This document shows, piece by piece, positions 16,840 through 26,152 of a stretch of 64,000 bases of DNA (the stretch's first letter is position 1; the number at the start of each line of letters is the position of its first letter). The translations under genes were made by a program, and so were the position numbers. This DNA is from Bdellovibrionales bacterium RIFCSPHIGHO2_01_FULL_40_29 (GTDB lineage Bacteria; Bdellovibrionota; Bdellovibrionia; Bdellovibrionales; Bdellovibrionaceae): positions 620,001 to 684,000 of the forward strand of contig MEPU01000004.1 of NCBI GenBank assembly GCA_001771815.1, read 5' to 3'. The notes under the pieces are model-generated. The model saw nothing but the letters and a program-made list of their open reading frames with translations, ran no database searches and was not told the origin of the DNA.

Positions 16840-17141
16840 AGTACATCTCCATTTTGCTGGCGCAATAAACGAGCTGAATTTTCAGCGCGCTCTGCGGAAA
16901 TGCGTGCCTTTATAAAAAGGCCTTTTGCTTGTTCATACTCGCGCTCGTTATAGAGAATGCGGGCCTGGCGATAATTTTCTTCAGCCTGATGCCAATGCCC
17001 CGGCGAGTAACGAACAGCTTGAACCGCTCTCGCGGATTTAATCGCGATTTCGGCCAACGTGTACTCTTCAAGGGGTGGCGCTGTCGTTATACAACCCGAC
17101 AGCCAGAAGACGAATAAAATAACCCACCCTCGAAGAAACAT
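16836..17141 (-). CDS. Small DUF4398-like lipoprotein
   Basis: 101 residues. Lipobox WLSGC (cysteine about 17), then a helical hairpin or TPR-like region with HWHQAEENYRQARILYNEREYEQAKGLF-type repeats (split here into two helices, about 50-85). The pattern of Ala-rich helices after a lipoprotein signal resembles DUF4398 proteins, often found beside OmpA/Pal-like genes. It lies 9 bases after pal and overlaps cpoB by 4 bases, so an envelope role with Pal and CpoB is likely. Confidence 0.7.
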   Translation of the reverse strand: MFLRGWVILFVFWLSGCITTAPPLEEYTLAEIAIKSARAVQAVRYSPGHWHQAEENYRQARILYNEREYEQAKGLFIKARISAERAENSARLLRQQNGDVL

Positions 17142-17150
17142 TCGTGATAC

Positions 17151-17663
17151 CTAATTTCCAGATGGAACAAAATTCGCACGACGATTCTTAGCCATATCAG
17201 CTTCTGATTCGCCAGTTGATAAAAGTTTTTCTTTACCAAAACTTACTGTTGTTAATCGATCTGCTGCAATACCCATTGATGTCATCATTTTTTTGACAGC
17301 AATCGCGCGGCGCTCACCCAATGATAAATTGTATTCTGTTGATCCACGTTGATCACAGTGACCTTCGATTTGCATTTTACCATTATTCTTTTTCAACCAG
17401 GCAACATTGCCATCCAATTTCGCTTTTTCAGATGCTGGCAATGCAACAGAATCATATTCAAAAGAAATACTTTGCAATCCTTCGATAGAACCACTGTCAC
17501 TGCCTGTTGCTCCATAGTTCATTGCAGAAGCATCAACTTTTTCAGAACCACCAGTGCCTGTTGTTTCAGAAATAACTCCAGCATCTGCACCAGATTTTTT
17601 TCTCCAACTAGAACAGCCAACCGCCATTGTTACAACACACAATAAAATCATAATTTTTCTCAT
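17151..17663 (-). CDS. pal: Peptidoglycan-associated lipoprotein Pal
   Basis: 170 residues from the ATG at 17663, chosen because CAGGGAGGTACT precedes it at ideal spacing and the lipoprotein signal (MRKIMILLCVVTMAVGCSSW, cysteine about 17) then starts correctly. The OmpA-like domain (about 60-165) carries the diaminopimelate-binding signature IEGHCDQRGSTEYNLSLGER and RRA. Pal anchors the outer membrane to peptidoglycan. It is the first gene of the operon pal, DUF4398-like, cpoB, tsaD, rsmA, smpB. Confidence 0.93.
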   Translation of the reverse strand: MRKIMILLCVVTMAVGCSSWRKKSGADAGVISETTGTGGSEKVDASAMNYGATGSDSGSIEGLQSISFEYDSVALPASEKAKLDGNVAWLKKNNGKMQIEGHCDQRGSTEYNLSLGERRAIAVKKMMTSMGIAADRLTTVSFGKEKLLSTGESEADMAKNRRANFVPSGN

Positions 17664-17702
17664 AGTACCTCCCTGTAAATTTGACTTTTTTATCAAGTCT
17701 TT

Positions 17703-17730
17703 AATCTAGATGATCATGGAGTCTTGTCAA
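17703..17730 (-). promoter_or_regulatory. Sigma-70-type promoter of the pal operon
   Basis: Read on the minus strand: TTGACA (17730-17725), a 16-base spacer, then TAGATT (17708-17703). The -35 is a perfect consensus; the -10 matches 4 of 6. Transcription would start near 17696, about 33 bases before the pal ATG. Confidence 0.5.
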
Positions 17731-17760
17731 ACCTTCATTCGAGATTCAGACTAAATACCT

Positions 17761-20562
17761 ATGAAAAAAATTAGTTTATTTCTATTTTTAAGCATCTGCA
17801 TTTCTGGATTAACTTTGAGAGCACAACGAATTGGCTTCTCTGACCAACTTTGGAGATCGATAAAAACTGAGCACTTTGATATTATTTTTACTGCTGAGCA
17901 GCAAGACCTTGGTCTATACTATGCCCGCGTCTCCGAGAAAGCCTATCAAAATTTAGAACCTTTTTTTACTGAAAAACCAGAACGAGTCGTCGTGATCGTC
18001 AATGATATGACTGATGCTTCAAATGGTTACGCGACTCGCATTCCTTATCCAACCATCATGGCCTTTTCAGTCCAAATAAATGATCATGACAGTCTTTCAG
18101 AATCTGCGGAATGGGCGCGCGAACTGATCACTCATGAAATGACTCACATTTTACAATTTGAACCCGCACTTGGTTTTTATAAATTTCTGCGACCCCTATT
18201 TGGAACTATTGTTGCCCCCAACTTACTTTTACCCAGCTGGTGGAAAGAAGGAATGGCCGTAGAGCTCGAAACACAGCTCTCACCACGTGGACGGCTTCGC
18301 TCGCTTCATCAAGATGCTACTCTCCGAGCAATCTCAGCAGATAAAAAACTTTTTGACTACACGCTCGCATCAGCCAATGAAGTCCTGCCAACATGGCCCT
18401 ATGGAAACAGACCATATATTTTTGGTTCACTTCTCTGGAGCCAACTTGTCAAAAATAAAAATACTTCTTCAATAAATCATCTGACATCCCGTCATGGGAT
18501 GAGGCTCCCCTATATGATCACCACTCCTATTGAAGAGCTTGGTGAAGTCTCGTACGACACGGTTTATGAAAAAACTCTGCAAGAAATTAATAGTAATGCC
18601 GAGACTCAAATTAAAACTTTAGAAAAATTAACACTGAGCCCGTCAGAACCGCTTCCCATCAGTGGACAATCCTCGCTGCAACCAGTATTTTCCAAACCGC
18701 ATCAGCTGATAGCCTTTGTTGAAAGTCTTGATGGCGATCCCGCGATCACTATCCGACGTATGGATGATACACCTTATCCTGGTCTCAAAAACCGACCCAC
18801 TGGCCAGATCAACTCGCTTGTTTTTCATCCCACTTTGCCGCAAATATTTTTTACTAAAATTGACAGTCTCAATTCTAAAGAAATATTTTCTGATATTTAT
18901 ATCTATGATATTTCAACCGATAGCATCACTCGTCTAACTACCAAAGAAAGAGCACGAGATCTCCGCTTTTCTGACGATGGAAAAAAAATTCTCTATATCG
19001 CCACTATAAATGGTCGAACACAAATCAAAGTCCGCGATTTCCTGTCAGCTGAGAATAAGCTCTTAGTTGACCCAGCCCCGACTGATCGACTTTATAGCCC
19101 TATTTTTTGGGATCAAAACACTGTTCTTTATATTCACAAAAACAGTCGTGGCGATCATTTTTTAAATAAGTACAGTATTCCAAATCAAACCAATATCACA
19201 TTGCCACTTTCACACAAAGGGATCAGTTTTTTAAGAAAATCCGCCAATACATTGTATTTCACTTCTTCTCAGAACGGTGTTTATAATATCTATAAAACAA
19301 CCAACTTTAAAAATGCCGAACCCGTCACACATTTGAAAACTGGAGTCTGGAGCTTCGCCCTAGATTCTGAAAATAATCGCTACTGGGGCACCATTATGAC
19401 CTCTGATGGATTCAGAGTTTCCAAGGGAGCATTAACATCATTTAAAGAACCACTACCCGTCATTTCCAGCACGTTAAATGCCCACTATAAGTTTCAAGAT
19501 CGCTCTGTAGAGCCCCAAATCCCTGAACCCGAACCTTACTCATCGACTGGATATTTATGGCCACGGTATTGGATTCCCTATATTGCTGCCACCAGCAGCT
19601 CAAATGGCGTTTACCTTCAAGCACAGACTTCCGGAAGCGATCCTGTTCGCATTCATCAGTATTCACTTCTGGCAAATTACCAAACCGATATCAACAAAGG
19701 AGGATTCATCGGAAGTTATACGAATTCATCCTTTGCCGTTCCATTTCAAATTGGAGCCCTGCAGAGCAATCAAACATTCGGATCTGCAAGTCAAGTTGTT
19801 GAAACAAAAACCGGCTACTTTGGAGTGAATCCTGATATGTTTAAAGTCAGTAAACATTTGGCTTTTCAAACTGGAGTGATGCAACAAGAGACTCACTTTG
19901 TTGCCAGCACAAAACATTGGGGACCTTACATTCAGCTGACGTATATAGATTACGATCAAAGTATTTTTCAAATCTCTCCTGAAAAAGGTTTCGGTGCTTT
20001 TCTTCGTTATGAAAAGCACACCAATATATCTGGAAGCAGTGATTTCAATAAAGCTATTGCAACAATTATCAAATACCATTCTAGTGGATTACCAAAACAT
20101 CACGCACTCATGCTTCGCTTAAATGCACTCGCAACATTTGAAACTATTTCTGCACGCTTTGGCACAAGCAACTCATCAGCTTTCACTGCTGAGGACACAC
20201 TCATTCCACAATTTGTGTTGCGAGGCTATCCCCCCTATCAATTTTTTGGTCGTAGTTTATGGACTATCAATACAGAATATCGCTTTCCAATTCGAACCAT
20301 TGAGCGGGGCTCCACCACTCCGGCGCTATTTCTGAAACGGCTTTCAGGAGCCATTGTCTCTGATGGCCTCGGAGTCCACAATGATGCCCTTAACTCCAGA
20401 ATGAATGAAAGTCACTGGAGCGCCGGTATCGAAGCAAAGCTTGAAACAACAGTCGGCTACATTTTACCTATGAATTTTGTACTCGGCGCATACTATCCAT
20501 TTTCACCTGCACTGGCAGAGGGGCCTCAAATCACAATCGGCGTTCAATTGGGCGGATTTTAA
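17761..20562 (+). CDS. Secreted gluzincin-like peptidase / TolB-like propeller / outer-membrane barrel fusion
   Basis: 933 residues. A signal peptide (about 1-21) is followed by a peptidase MA-like domain (about 30-290) with HEMTH (H125, E126, H129) and a downstream Glu in WWKEGMAVELE (E163), a plausible third zinc ligand. Next come TolB/PD40-type beta-propeller blades (about 300-570, DISTDSITRLTTKERARDLRFSDDGKK-type strands ending near 410). The C-terminal third (about 600-933) is rich in alternating beta strands and contains LRGYPPYQFFGRSLWTINTE, typical of Omp85/bacterial surface antigen barrels, and it ends in a beta strand with a terminal Phe. I infer an outer-membrane protein presenting a metallopeptidase and a propeller. 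It is divergent from pal. Substrate unknown. Confidence 0.72.
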   Translation: MKKISLFLFLSICISGLTLRAQRIGFSDQLWRSIKTEHFDIIFTAEQQDLGLYYARVSEKAYQNLEPFFTEKPERVVVIVNDMTDASNGYATRIPYPTIMAFSVQINDHDSLSESAEWARELITHEMTHILQFEPALGFYKFLRPLFGTIVAPNLLLPSWWKEGMAVELETQLSPRGRLRSLHQDATLRAISADKKLFDYTLASANEVLPTWPYGNRPYIFGSLLWSQLVKNKNTSSINHLTSRHGMRLPYMITTPIEELGEVSYDTVYEKTLQEINSNAETQIKTLEKLTLSPSEPLPISGQSSLQPVFSKPHQLIAFVESLDGDPAITIRRMDDTPYPGLKNRPTGQINSLVFHPTLPQIFFTKIDSLNSKEIFSDIYIYDISTDSITRLTTKERARDLRFSDDGKKILYIATINGRTQIKVRDFLSAENKLLVDPAPTDRLYSPIFWDQNTVLYIHKNSRGDHFLNKYSIPNQTNITLPLSHKGISFLRKSANTLYFTSSQNGVYNIYKTTNFKNAEPVTHLKTGVWSFALDSENNRYWGTIMTSDGFRVSKGALTSFKEPLPVISSTLNAHYKFQDRSVEPQIPEPEPYSSTGYLWPRYWIPYIAATSSSNGVYLQAQTSGSDPVRIHQYSLLANYQTDINKGGFIGSYTNSSFAVPFQIGALQSNQTFGSASQVVETKTGYFGVNPDMFKVSKHLAFQTGVMQQETHFVASTKHWGPYIQLTYIDYDQSIFQISPEKGFGAFLRYEKHTNISGSSDFNKAIATIIKYHSSGLPKHHALMLRLNALATFETISARFGTSNSSAFTAEDTLIPQFVLRGYPPYQFFGRSLWTINTEYRFPIRTIERGSTTPALFLKRLSGAIVSDGLGVHNDALNSRMNESHWSAGIEAKLETTVGYILPMNFVLGAYYPFSPALAEGPQITIGVQLGGF

Positions 20563-20654
20563 CTCTGAGCGCAGCTTTAGATATTGACAATAATTCACTG
20601 GGTCATGAAAATTAAGGCGGATCACCGATTACTTACTAACATGTGGAGCTTAAA

Positions 20655-21173
20655 ATGGAAATGAATCGAACAGAAAGCAAAACGTGGATTCGCGAACTCG
20701 TTTCAGCAGATGAGCAAATCGAAAAATCAGTTATGATCGATATGAATCTCGGTTTAGATACGCAACGTATTTTAGTCAATGACACCGTTCAATTCTTGCT
20801 TCGCTTAAAAACAGACTTCGCTGAAACGGCCGCTGTCTTTAATGAATTAAAACCAACAGCGTTGGGTCGAATCAAAGTTTATGGAATCGCAAAAACTCAC
20901 GCAGATTTTATGCTTTTCCGAAATGGCTACAAAATGATTTTTTCAGTTAAAAATGCTGGTCTTATCAGTATGCGTTTTCACTATGTTGGAAATTTAGCAA
21001 TTCCTCAGCCCACTCAAAAAGAACAAGTGACGATCGTCATGGACGAAGAATTACTTGAAGCAAAGTGGGGCGCATTTGAAGAAGTTCTTTGGAGCTACAA
21101 AGGCCTCAGTTTTAAAGTTGAATACCTTGTCCGTCACTACATGACTCTTTTTATCAAAGAAAGCTCGCGCTAG
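20655..21173 (+). CDS. Protein of unknown function
   Basis: 172 residues from the ATG at 20655. GGAG (20645-20648) stands 6 bases before it, so this start is preferred over the GTG at 20643. No signal peptide or membrane helix. Mostly alternating strands and helices; the pattern (LGRIKVYGIAKTHADFMLF, then a basic strand) is loosely PilZ-like but lacks RxxxR. It stands alone between the peptidase/barrel gene and a convergent lipoprotein gene. I do not recognise it. Confidence 0.55.
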   Translation: MEMNRTESKTWIRELVSADEQIEKSVMIDMNLGLDTQRILVNDTVQFLLRLKTDFAETAAVFNELKPTALGRIKVYGIAKTHADFMLFRNGYKMIFSVKNAGLISMRFHYVGNLAIPQPTQKEQVTIVMDEELLEAKWGAFEEVLWSYKGLSFKVEYLVRHYMTLFIKESSR

Positions 21174-21199
21174 TTTCCTAAGCCGAGCTTAATCTGTTT

Positions 21200-23506
21200 T
21201 TAGTTCTGTGAGCAATTATATTGAATATTAACCGTACGTCCTGGCGGAATTGTCGGACTAAATACTACGGTATTATTTTGCAATGAGGTGTTCACCACGC
21301 CCATTGCTGGAGTGATCGATACCGTTATTGGGCCAACGGGCGCACATTCCAATGGAATTGATGCCAATGAAGTCACAATACGATCTCTGAAGTAATACAG
21401 ACTGTTTGAATAGTTGGTATCACAAATACTTCCCACAAACCCATTTGTTAAATGTGACAGCTCATTCAATTTATATCCATAGTGACTTTTTGTAGTGGCA
21501 TCTTGAGACGCTAAACACGCTGAATCATTTGGTTTAACAATAATTGAATTCACACTCAGACGTTTTCCAATTCCAAATAATTGTTTGATCTTATTGATGT
21601 ATCCGTGAGGTTGATCATCAGCATCCAGATACTTTAATTCATTACTAAAAAAGACTGCTCCTGGATCTCCACCAACTGAACGTTCATCTTCATCAGAAAG
21701 CATCAGTACAGAAAGAGCCGCATCATTCCGATAGCATGTATTATAAGGATTATACTCCGCATGAAAAAATGCTGCTTTCAAAGGACGCTCATCATCTGTG
21801 TTTGCCCATCCAGCACCAATCGCTGCAATTGTATTTGTAAAAATCGTGTACGGATCATTCGCATTCGATCTTAACACCCACTGCGGAGTTCCCGTGTAGC
21901 TCACCCAATTTCGCGATAATCCCCAATACATATTTCCACTTGATACCTGATCATGGGTTACTGTGGCACAAATCTGCCAATCAATTCCAGATGTCGTCAG
22001 GTCATTGACAAATCCTTGCAATCTTTCAGCAAGCTTCGTATTTTCTGGCAACATTGAATTTGAATCATCAACAACAACAACAATATCAACTTTATTATCT
22101 GTTGCTTGTACGACTTTTTGAATGGACATTGGTCGATATGGACTGGCTGTAGCACTCACAACAACTTCCAGTGGCCAAGGCGTCACATAGGCGTTGTATC
22201 CAGATGCTGCCGCTGTCAGATAAACTTGATATGTTCCCAATCCTGCTCCCGTAAAATTAGGTGTCGAGCTTGGACCACTCAATCCACTAATAACAATTGG
22301 AACACCATCTTTAAAAACACTCCAAGAGTGCACAGCATTGCTCGGGATGCAACTCGATGTGACCAATGGATTTGATCCACTTTGTGTTATCGTTGTTGAA
22401 ACGGCCGTAGAGTTCAAGCGAGGTGCACAGTTTACATTTTGTCCACCACTGCCAGAATCAACAGTTAAAGTTAATGGTGTCGTCGTATTCCATGCGGTGT
22501 AATTGGTGGCGGTGACATTGAGATAAATTAAATAGGTGCCCGTTCCTAAAGCCAGAAAATTTGGATTTGAATTTGCTCCAGCTAAACCAGCCACAGTTAC
22601 AGGATTACCATTTCGAGTGACCGTCCACGAATAAATTCCATTCGAAGGGATGCAATTCGCACTAATGAGTGGATGCGGAGAAGATCGCATAATTGATAAA
22701 GCCGTCATCGATCCATTGATTCGCGGATTACATGCAATTGGAGTCGTCGGCGCCGGTGGATTCACAATCGTAATGACAAGTGGAGTTGAACTTTGCCAAT
22801 GCTGTGAACCAATAACGGTCGCATACAATGAGACACGATAAACACCAGCACCATACGATTTGATATCGGGAGTTGACGTTCCACCGCTTAAACCCGCAAT
22901 AGCTATTGGATTGTTATCTTTGGTTACAGACCAAATGTAACTGCCCGCAGCAGGATTACAGTTCGCTGAAATTTGAGCGTTATTGTCTGCACTGCCTAAA
23001 GTGATACTTGTCAGTGTTTGATTTAATTTAGGATCACAAATAAGCTGGTTTCCAACGCCACCAACAATAAATTCAAGCGGTGTTGAGGCATTAAATGAAG
23101 CATATGTGCTTCCCGTTTTCGATGCTGTTAAGTAAACATAATAGGAACCAGGACCTAAGCCTGTAAAATCAACTCCGACGGGATTTGCTCCAGATAATCC
23201 AGGAATTGTTGCTGAAATAAGTGATGTATCTGCTCGCTTAACCACCCAAGTGTAGTCCACTTGAGATGGGTTACACTGTGATGAAATATTGGGAAGAACC
23301 CCACCAGTGACATAAGTATACGTCGTCGCTGATGAATTAATTTTAGGATCACAAGTAATCTGCGGGCCATCAGTAATACAGCCTGCTCCAGAGCAAAAAG
23401 GCACGACAGCAACACTGGTTTTTTGAAATTTAACCGGTGCACAAGAAGAAAAAAAAGCACCTATTAAAAAAATAAAAAGTAGATTAATACTATAAATTCT
23501 ATTCAT
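21200..23506 (-). CDS. Large lipoprotein with four ~100-residue repeats and a von Willebrand A domain
   Basis: 768 residues from the ATG at 23506, preceded by ATGAGGAAAAAC as ribosome site; a further ATG four codons upstream is too close to its own GAGG. Lipobox FFSSC (cysteine about 23). Residues about 50-450 hold four repeats of about 100 residues, each opening C-D/N/A-P-K/R-I/L-N and containing a second cysteine before a W-[ST]-V strand; these look like Ig/PKD-type beta sandwiches with a disulfide. A VWA domain follows (about 475-690) with the metal-ion site DDSNSM (DxSxS). The tail is another beta region. Probably a surface adhesin or sensor of prey or matrix; no homologue recognised. Confidence 0.65.
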   Translation of the reverse strand: MNRIYSINLLFIFLIGAFFSSCAPVKFQKTSVAVVPFCSGAGCITDGPQITCDPKINSSATTYTYVTGGVLPNISSQCNPSQVDYTWVVKRADTSLISATIPGLSGANPVGVDFTGLGPGSYYVYLTASKTGSTYASFNASTPLEFIVGGVGNQLICDPKLNQTLTSITLGSADNNAQISANCNPAAGSYIWSVTKDNNPIAIAGLSGGTSTPDIKSYGAGVYRVSLYATVIGSQHWQSSTPLVITIVNPPAPTTPIACNPRINGSMTALSIMRSSPHPLISANCIPSNGIYSWTVTRNGNPVTVAGLAGANSNPNFLALGTGTYLIYLNVTATNYTAWNTTTPLTLTVDSGSGGQNVNCAPRLNSTAVSTTITQSGSNPLVTSSCIPSNAVHSWSVFKDGVPIVISGLSGPSSTPNFTGAGLGTYQVYLTAAASGYNAYVTPWPLEVVVSATASPYRPMSIQKVVQATDNKVDIVVVVDDSNSMLPENTKLAERLQGFVNDLTTSGIDWQICATVTHDQVSSGNMYWGLSRNWVSYTGTPQWVLRSNANDPYTIFTNTIAAIGAGWANTDDERPLKAAFFHAEYNPYNTCYRNDAALSVLMLSDEDERSVGGDPGAVFFSNELKYLDADDQPHGYINKIKQLFGIGKRLSVNSIIVKPNDSACLASQDATTKSHYGYKLNELSHLTNGFVGSICDTNYSNSLYYFRDRIVTSLASIPLECAPVGPITVSITPAMGVVNTSLQNNTVVFSPTIPPGRTVNIQYNCSQN

Positions 23507-23656
23507 GTTTTTCCTCATACCTCAATTAGGATATGTCATAAATCGCTTCAGCAAAAGAAGGCCTTAGTCTGGTTATTCAAAATCCTTCACTAGACCTATT
23601 GTGATGAAGGAAATAAACACAATACAATGAGACTGAACCTTAACGGAGGAACAGCT

Positions 23657-24466
23657 GTGAACTTTTGGCTACTGACTTTGACACTTATCAATCTTCTTTT
23701 AGTGACGTTCATTATGTTTAATTGGTTTGTTCGAAATAAATCTGGCCAAGAAGATCAACGTCTCACTAAAGGTTTGCAACTCCTTCAAAATAAAATTTCA
23801 ATCCTGCAAGACCTTTCGGACAAATCAGATGAGCAAGTTCGCCGCTGGGTTCACCTTATTGAACAAAAATCAACCGATGTTCAAAGTCAATTGATGCAGG
23901 CTGATGATAAAATCATTCAAATTGAAACTGTTCTTTCTAAAGCTTTAGATGTCTCAAAAATATTCTACGATCAAGTGCCTCATGCTGAAATTGTTGAGCG
24001 ACAGAAAACCAGCAAGTATGTTCAAGCCGCCAAGTTAGCCAATCAGGGCTTCACGGCCGAGCAGATTAACCAAAAGATTGATTTGAATGTGGCTGAAATT
24101 GATATGATTATAAAAATGAATAAAGAGAACCTGCAATTTTCTGAAGAAAACTTACCTGCCTGGATTAGTCAGGTGGCCCCTACTGCTATGGAATCAGAAC
24201 AATCTCATTCACAAGAAATTCAAGAATTCAGTGCCCAGCTTAAAAAAATGAATCAAATGGTTTCTTCGACTGCTTTTGACATGCAAGCACCGGATTTAAC
24301 AAGTATGGAAAACATCAAACAAAAATTCAACGAAACTCTAGCTCGCAACTCAACACAAGTGCCACAAACATTTTTAAACGATCAAGAGACCGGAACATCT
24401 TTGACTGAAAATGGAAAATCGATACGCCCCTTTGAATTCAAACGCATTGGAAGCAACAAAAGCTAA
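23657..24466 (+). CDS. Membrane-anchored coiled-coil protein with HTH-like segment (DUF2802/DUF6115-like)
   Basis: 269 residues from a GTG at 23657, chosen because GGAGG (23645-23649) lies 7 bases upstream; the in-frame ATG at 23627 has no ribosome site and would put charged residues before the anchor. One N-terminal membrane helix (about 4-24) is followed by coiled coil (about 35-110) and a short helix-turn-helix-like segment AKLANQGFTAEQINQKIDLN, which resembles the C-terminal segment of DUF2802/DUF6115 proteins often found near flagellar genes. The rest is low-complexity. Its stop overlaps the convergent aminotransferase stop by 4 bases. Confidence 0.62.
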   Translation: MNFWLLTLTLINLLLVTFIMFNWFVRNKSGQEDQRLTKGLQLLQNKISILQDLSDKSDEQVRRWVHLIEQKSTDVQSQLMQADDKIIQIETVLSKALDVSKIFYDQVPHAEIVERQKTSKYVQAAKLANQGFTAEQINQKIDLNVAEIDMIIKMNKENLQFSEENLPAWISQVAPTAMESEQSHSQEIQEFSAQLKKMNQMVSSTAFDMQAPDLTSMENIKQKFNETLARNSTQVPQTFLNDQETGTSLTENGKSIRPFEFKRIGSNKS

Positions 24467-25665
24467 CCTATCGTTAACTGATCGACCAATGATTTAATAC
24501 GACCAATAGCTTCAATCATGCGCTTTGTTTCAATCGCAAAACTCAGGCGTAAAAAACCTGGGTTTCCAAATTCTTCACCGGGCACAGTGGCCACAAAAAA
24601 TTTTTCCAGTAATATTTTTCCAAAGTCTTGCGAAGATTCCAATTTTTGACCTTGATAATATTTCCCATTCACACTGGAAATATCAACCCACAGGTAAAAT
24701 GCTCCTTGCGGCTCAAAGACCTTGAACTGAGGAATTGATTTGAACTCCCGCATCGCCGCAGCCAATCGATTTTTCAAAGTGATGTTCGTTTCCTTAATTT
24801 CATTCTCTGCGCTCTGCAACGCCACCAATACGGCCGCCTGAGATATGCTTGATGGGGCACCTGTAGACTGCGATGCATAGTCCCCTAAAGCTTGAATAAT
24901 TTTCTGCGGCCCTATTGCCCATCCGATTCTCCACCCCGTCATAGAATAGGCTTTTGATCCTCCATTGATGACGATCGTTCGAGATTTCAATTCGGGAGCA
25001 ACATCTAAAATATGTGGAGCCCGAACGGAACCATCAAACATCAAGCGGTGATACATATCATCCGAAATAATATGAACACGCGGATGCTTCAATAAGACAG
25101 TTGCAATTTTTTGAAGCTCTTCTTTTGTATAAACAAATCCTGTTGGATTAGATGGCGAACAAAATAAGAAAGCTTTGGTTTTCTCATTGATGTTTTTTTC
25201 CAATGCTTCCGCAGTGATTTTAAAACTATCCTTCTCGTGACAAGTCACAATTCGCGGAATCCCATCGGCCAACTCCACCATCGTTGGATAACTGACCCAG
25301 TATGGAGAGTGGATAATAACTTCATCATCAGGGTCACACAGCACCTGAAGCGCAGCAAAAATAGCAAACTTTGCACCCGAAGTAACGGCAACTTCCTGAA
25401 CTGTATAATCTTGATTAAGATCTGACTTTGTTCGCTGAATGATGGCTTTTCGCAGCTCAATCGTACCTTGTGCTGGTGTGTACTTGGTGATTCCGTTTTT
25501 GATAGCTGTTATTCCAGCTTCAACCGAACAGGGATAAGTTGGCCAATCAGGCTCTCCGACTGTCAGCGAAATAACATCATGCCCTTGGGCTTGCAGCTCT
25601 TTCGCTTTAGCTACTAAAAATAACGTCGGTGATGTTTTTAACTTTTGCGCTCGGCGAGAAAGCAT
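24463..25665 (-). CDS. aspC: Class I/II pyridoxal-phosphate aminotransferase (aspartate aminotransferase type)
   Basis: 400 residues, I-beta/gamma type aspartate or aromatic aminotransferase. Motifs: SLTVGEPDWPTYP near the N terminus, VTSGAKFAIFAALQVL, FCSPSNPTGFVYTKEEL (Asn binding PLP), and the lysine of the Schiff base in INGGSKAYSMTGWRIGW. It ends RLSFAIE near 380. The enzyme would interconvert aspartate and oxaloacetate or similar acids in the cytoplasm. The start lies one base after the coaD stop, so it ends the operon with rsmD and coaD. Confidence 0.9.
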   Translation of the reverse strand: MLSRRAQKLKTSPTLFLVAKAKELQAQGHDVISLTVGEPDWPTYPCSVEAGITAIKNGITKYTPAQGTIELRKAIIQRTKSDLNQDYTVQEVAVTSGAKFAIFAALQVLCDPDDEVIIHSPYWVSYPTMVELADGIPRIVTCHEKDSFKITAEALEKNINEKTKAFLFCSPSNPTGFVYTKEELQKIATVLLKHPRVHIISDDMYHRLMFDGSVRAPHILDVAPELKSRTIVINGGSKAYSMTGWRIGWAIGPQKIIQALGDYASQSTGAPSSISQAAVLVALQSAENEIKETNITLKNRLAAAMREFKSIPQFKVFEPQGAFYLWVDISSVNGKYYQGQKLESSQDFGKILLEKFFVATVPGEEFGNPGFLRLSFAIETKRMIEAIGRIKSLVDQLTIG

Positions 25666-25666
25666 A

Positions 25667-26149
25667 TCAACCCCTTAATTTTTTAGAAATTTCTGGAATA
25701 ATAAAATCCGGAACCAGTCCTTTAAGATTTCCGCTATTACGAGCCACTTCTTTCACCGCCCGAGAAGAAATAAAATAATACTCCGGTCGTGAAAAAATCA
25801 TAAATGTTTCAATTTCAGGAGCCAGTCGATAATTCATATTAGCTAGCGTGCCTTCATACTCAAAATCAGCAACAGCCCGCAATCCACGAACAATGACATG
25901 AGCCTGACGTTTACGCATATAATCCACAGTCAATCCTGAAAAAACATCGACTTCAACATTCTTAAAATGTTCCAGTGCTTTTTTAAGAAACTCAGACCGC
26001 TCTTGAACTGGGAATAGATAATTTTTCTGACTGGATTCTGCTGTTAATACAATGACATGATCAAAAATTTTGGAAATACGCTCAATAATATCTAAATGTC
26101 CGATGGTAACGGGATCGAAACTTCCTGGATAGACTGCGATTTTTGACAT
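25667..26149 (-). CDS. coaD: Phosphopantetheine adenylyltransferase
   Basis: 160 residues, the usual CoaD size. YPGSFDPVTIGHLDIIERI holds the nucleotidyltransferase HxGH motif and YYFISSRAVKEVAR the C-terminal SSTxVRE-like motif. CoaD makes dephospho-CoA from 4'-phosphopantetheine and ATP. It follows rsmD by 3 bases, a widely conserved pairing. Confidence 0.95.
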   Translation of the reverse strand: MSKIAVYPGSFDPVTIGHLDIIERISKIFDHVIVLTAESSQKNYLFPVQERSEFLKKALEHFKNVEVDVFSGLTVDYMRKRQAHVIVRGLRAVADFEYEGTLANMNYRLAPEIETFMIFSRPEYYFISSRAVKEVARNSGNLKGLVPDFIIPEISKKLRG

Positions 26150-26152
26150 GGG

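Noticed and set aside
17664..17696. Upstream start of pal (MIKKSNLQGGT...)
   Set aside because: The GGAGG ribosome site lies inside that extension and would be lost; the lipoprotein signal also would be misplaced.
21200..23506. Secreted S-layer or type IV pilus tip protein
   Set aside because: The VWA domain invites this, but there are no pilin signals or pilus genes nearby.
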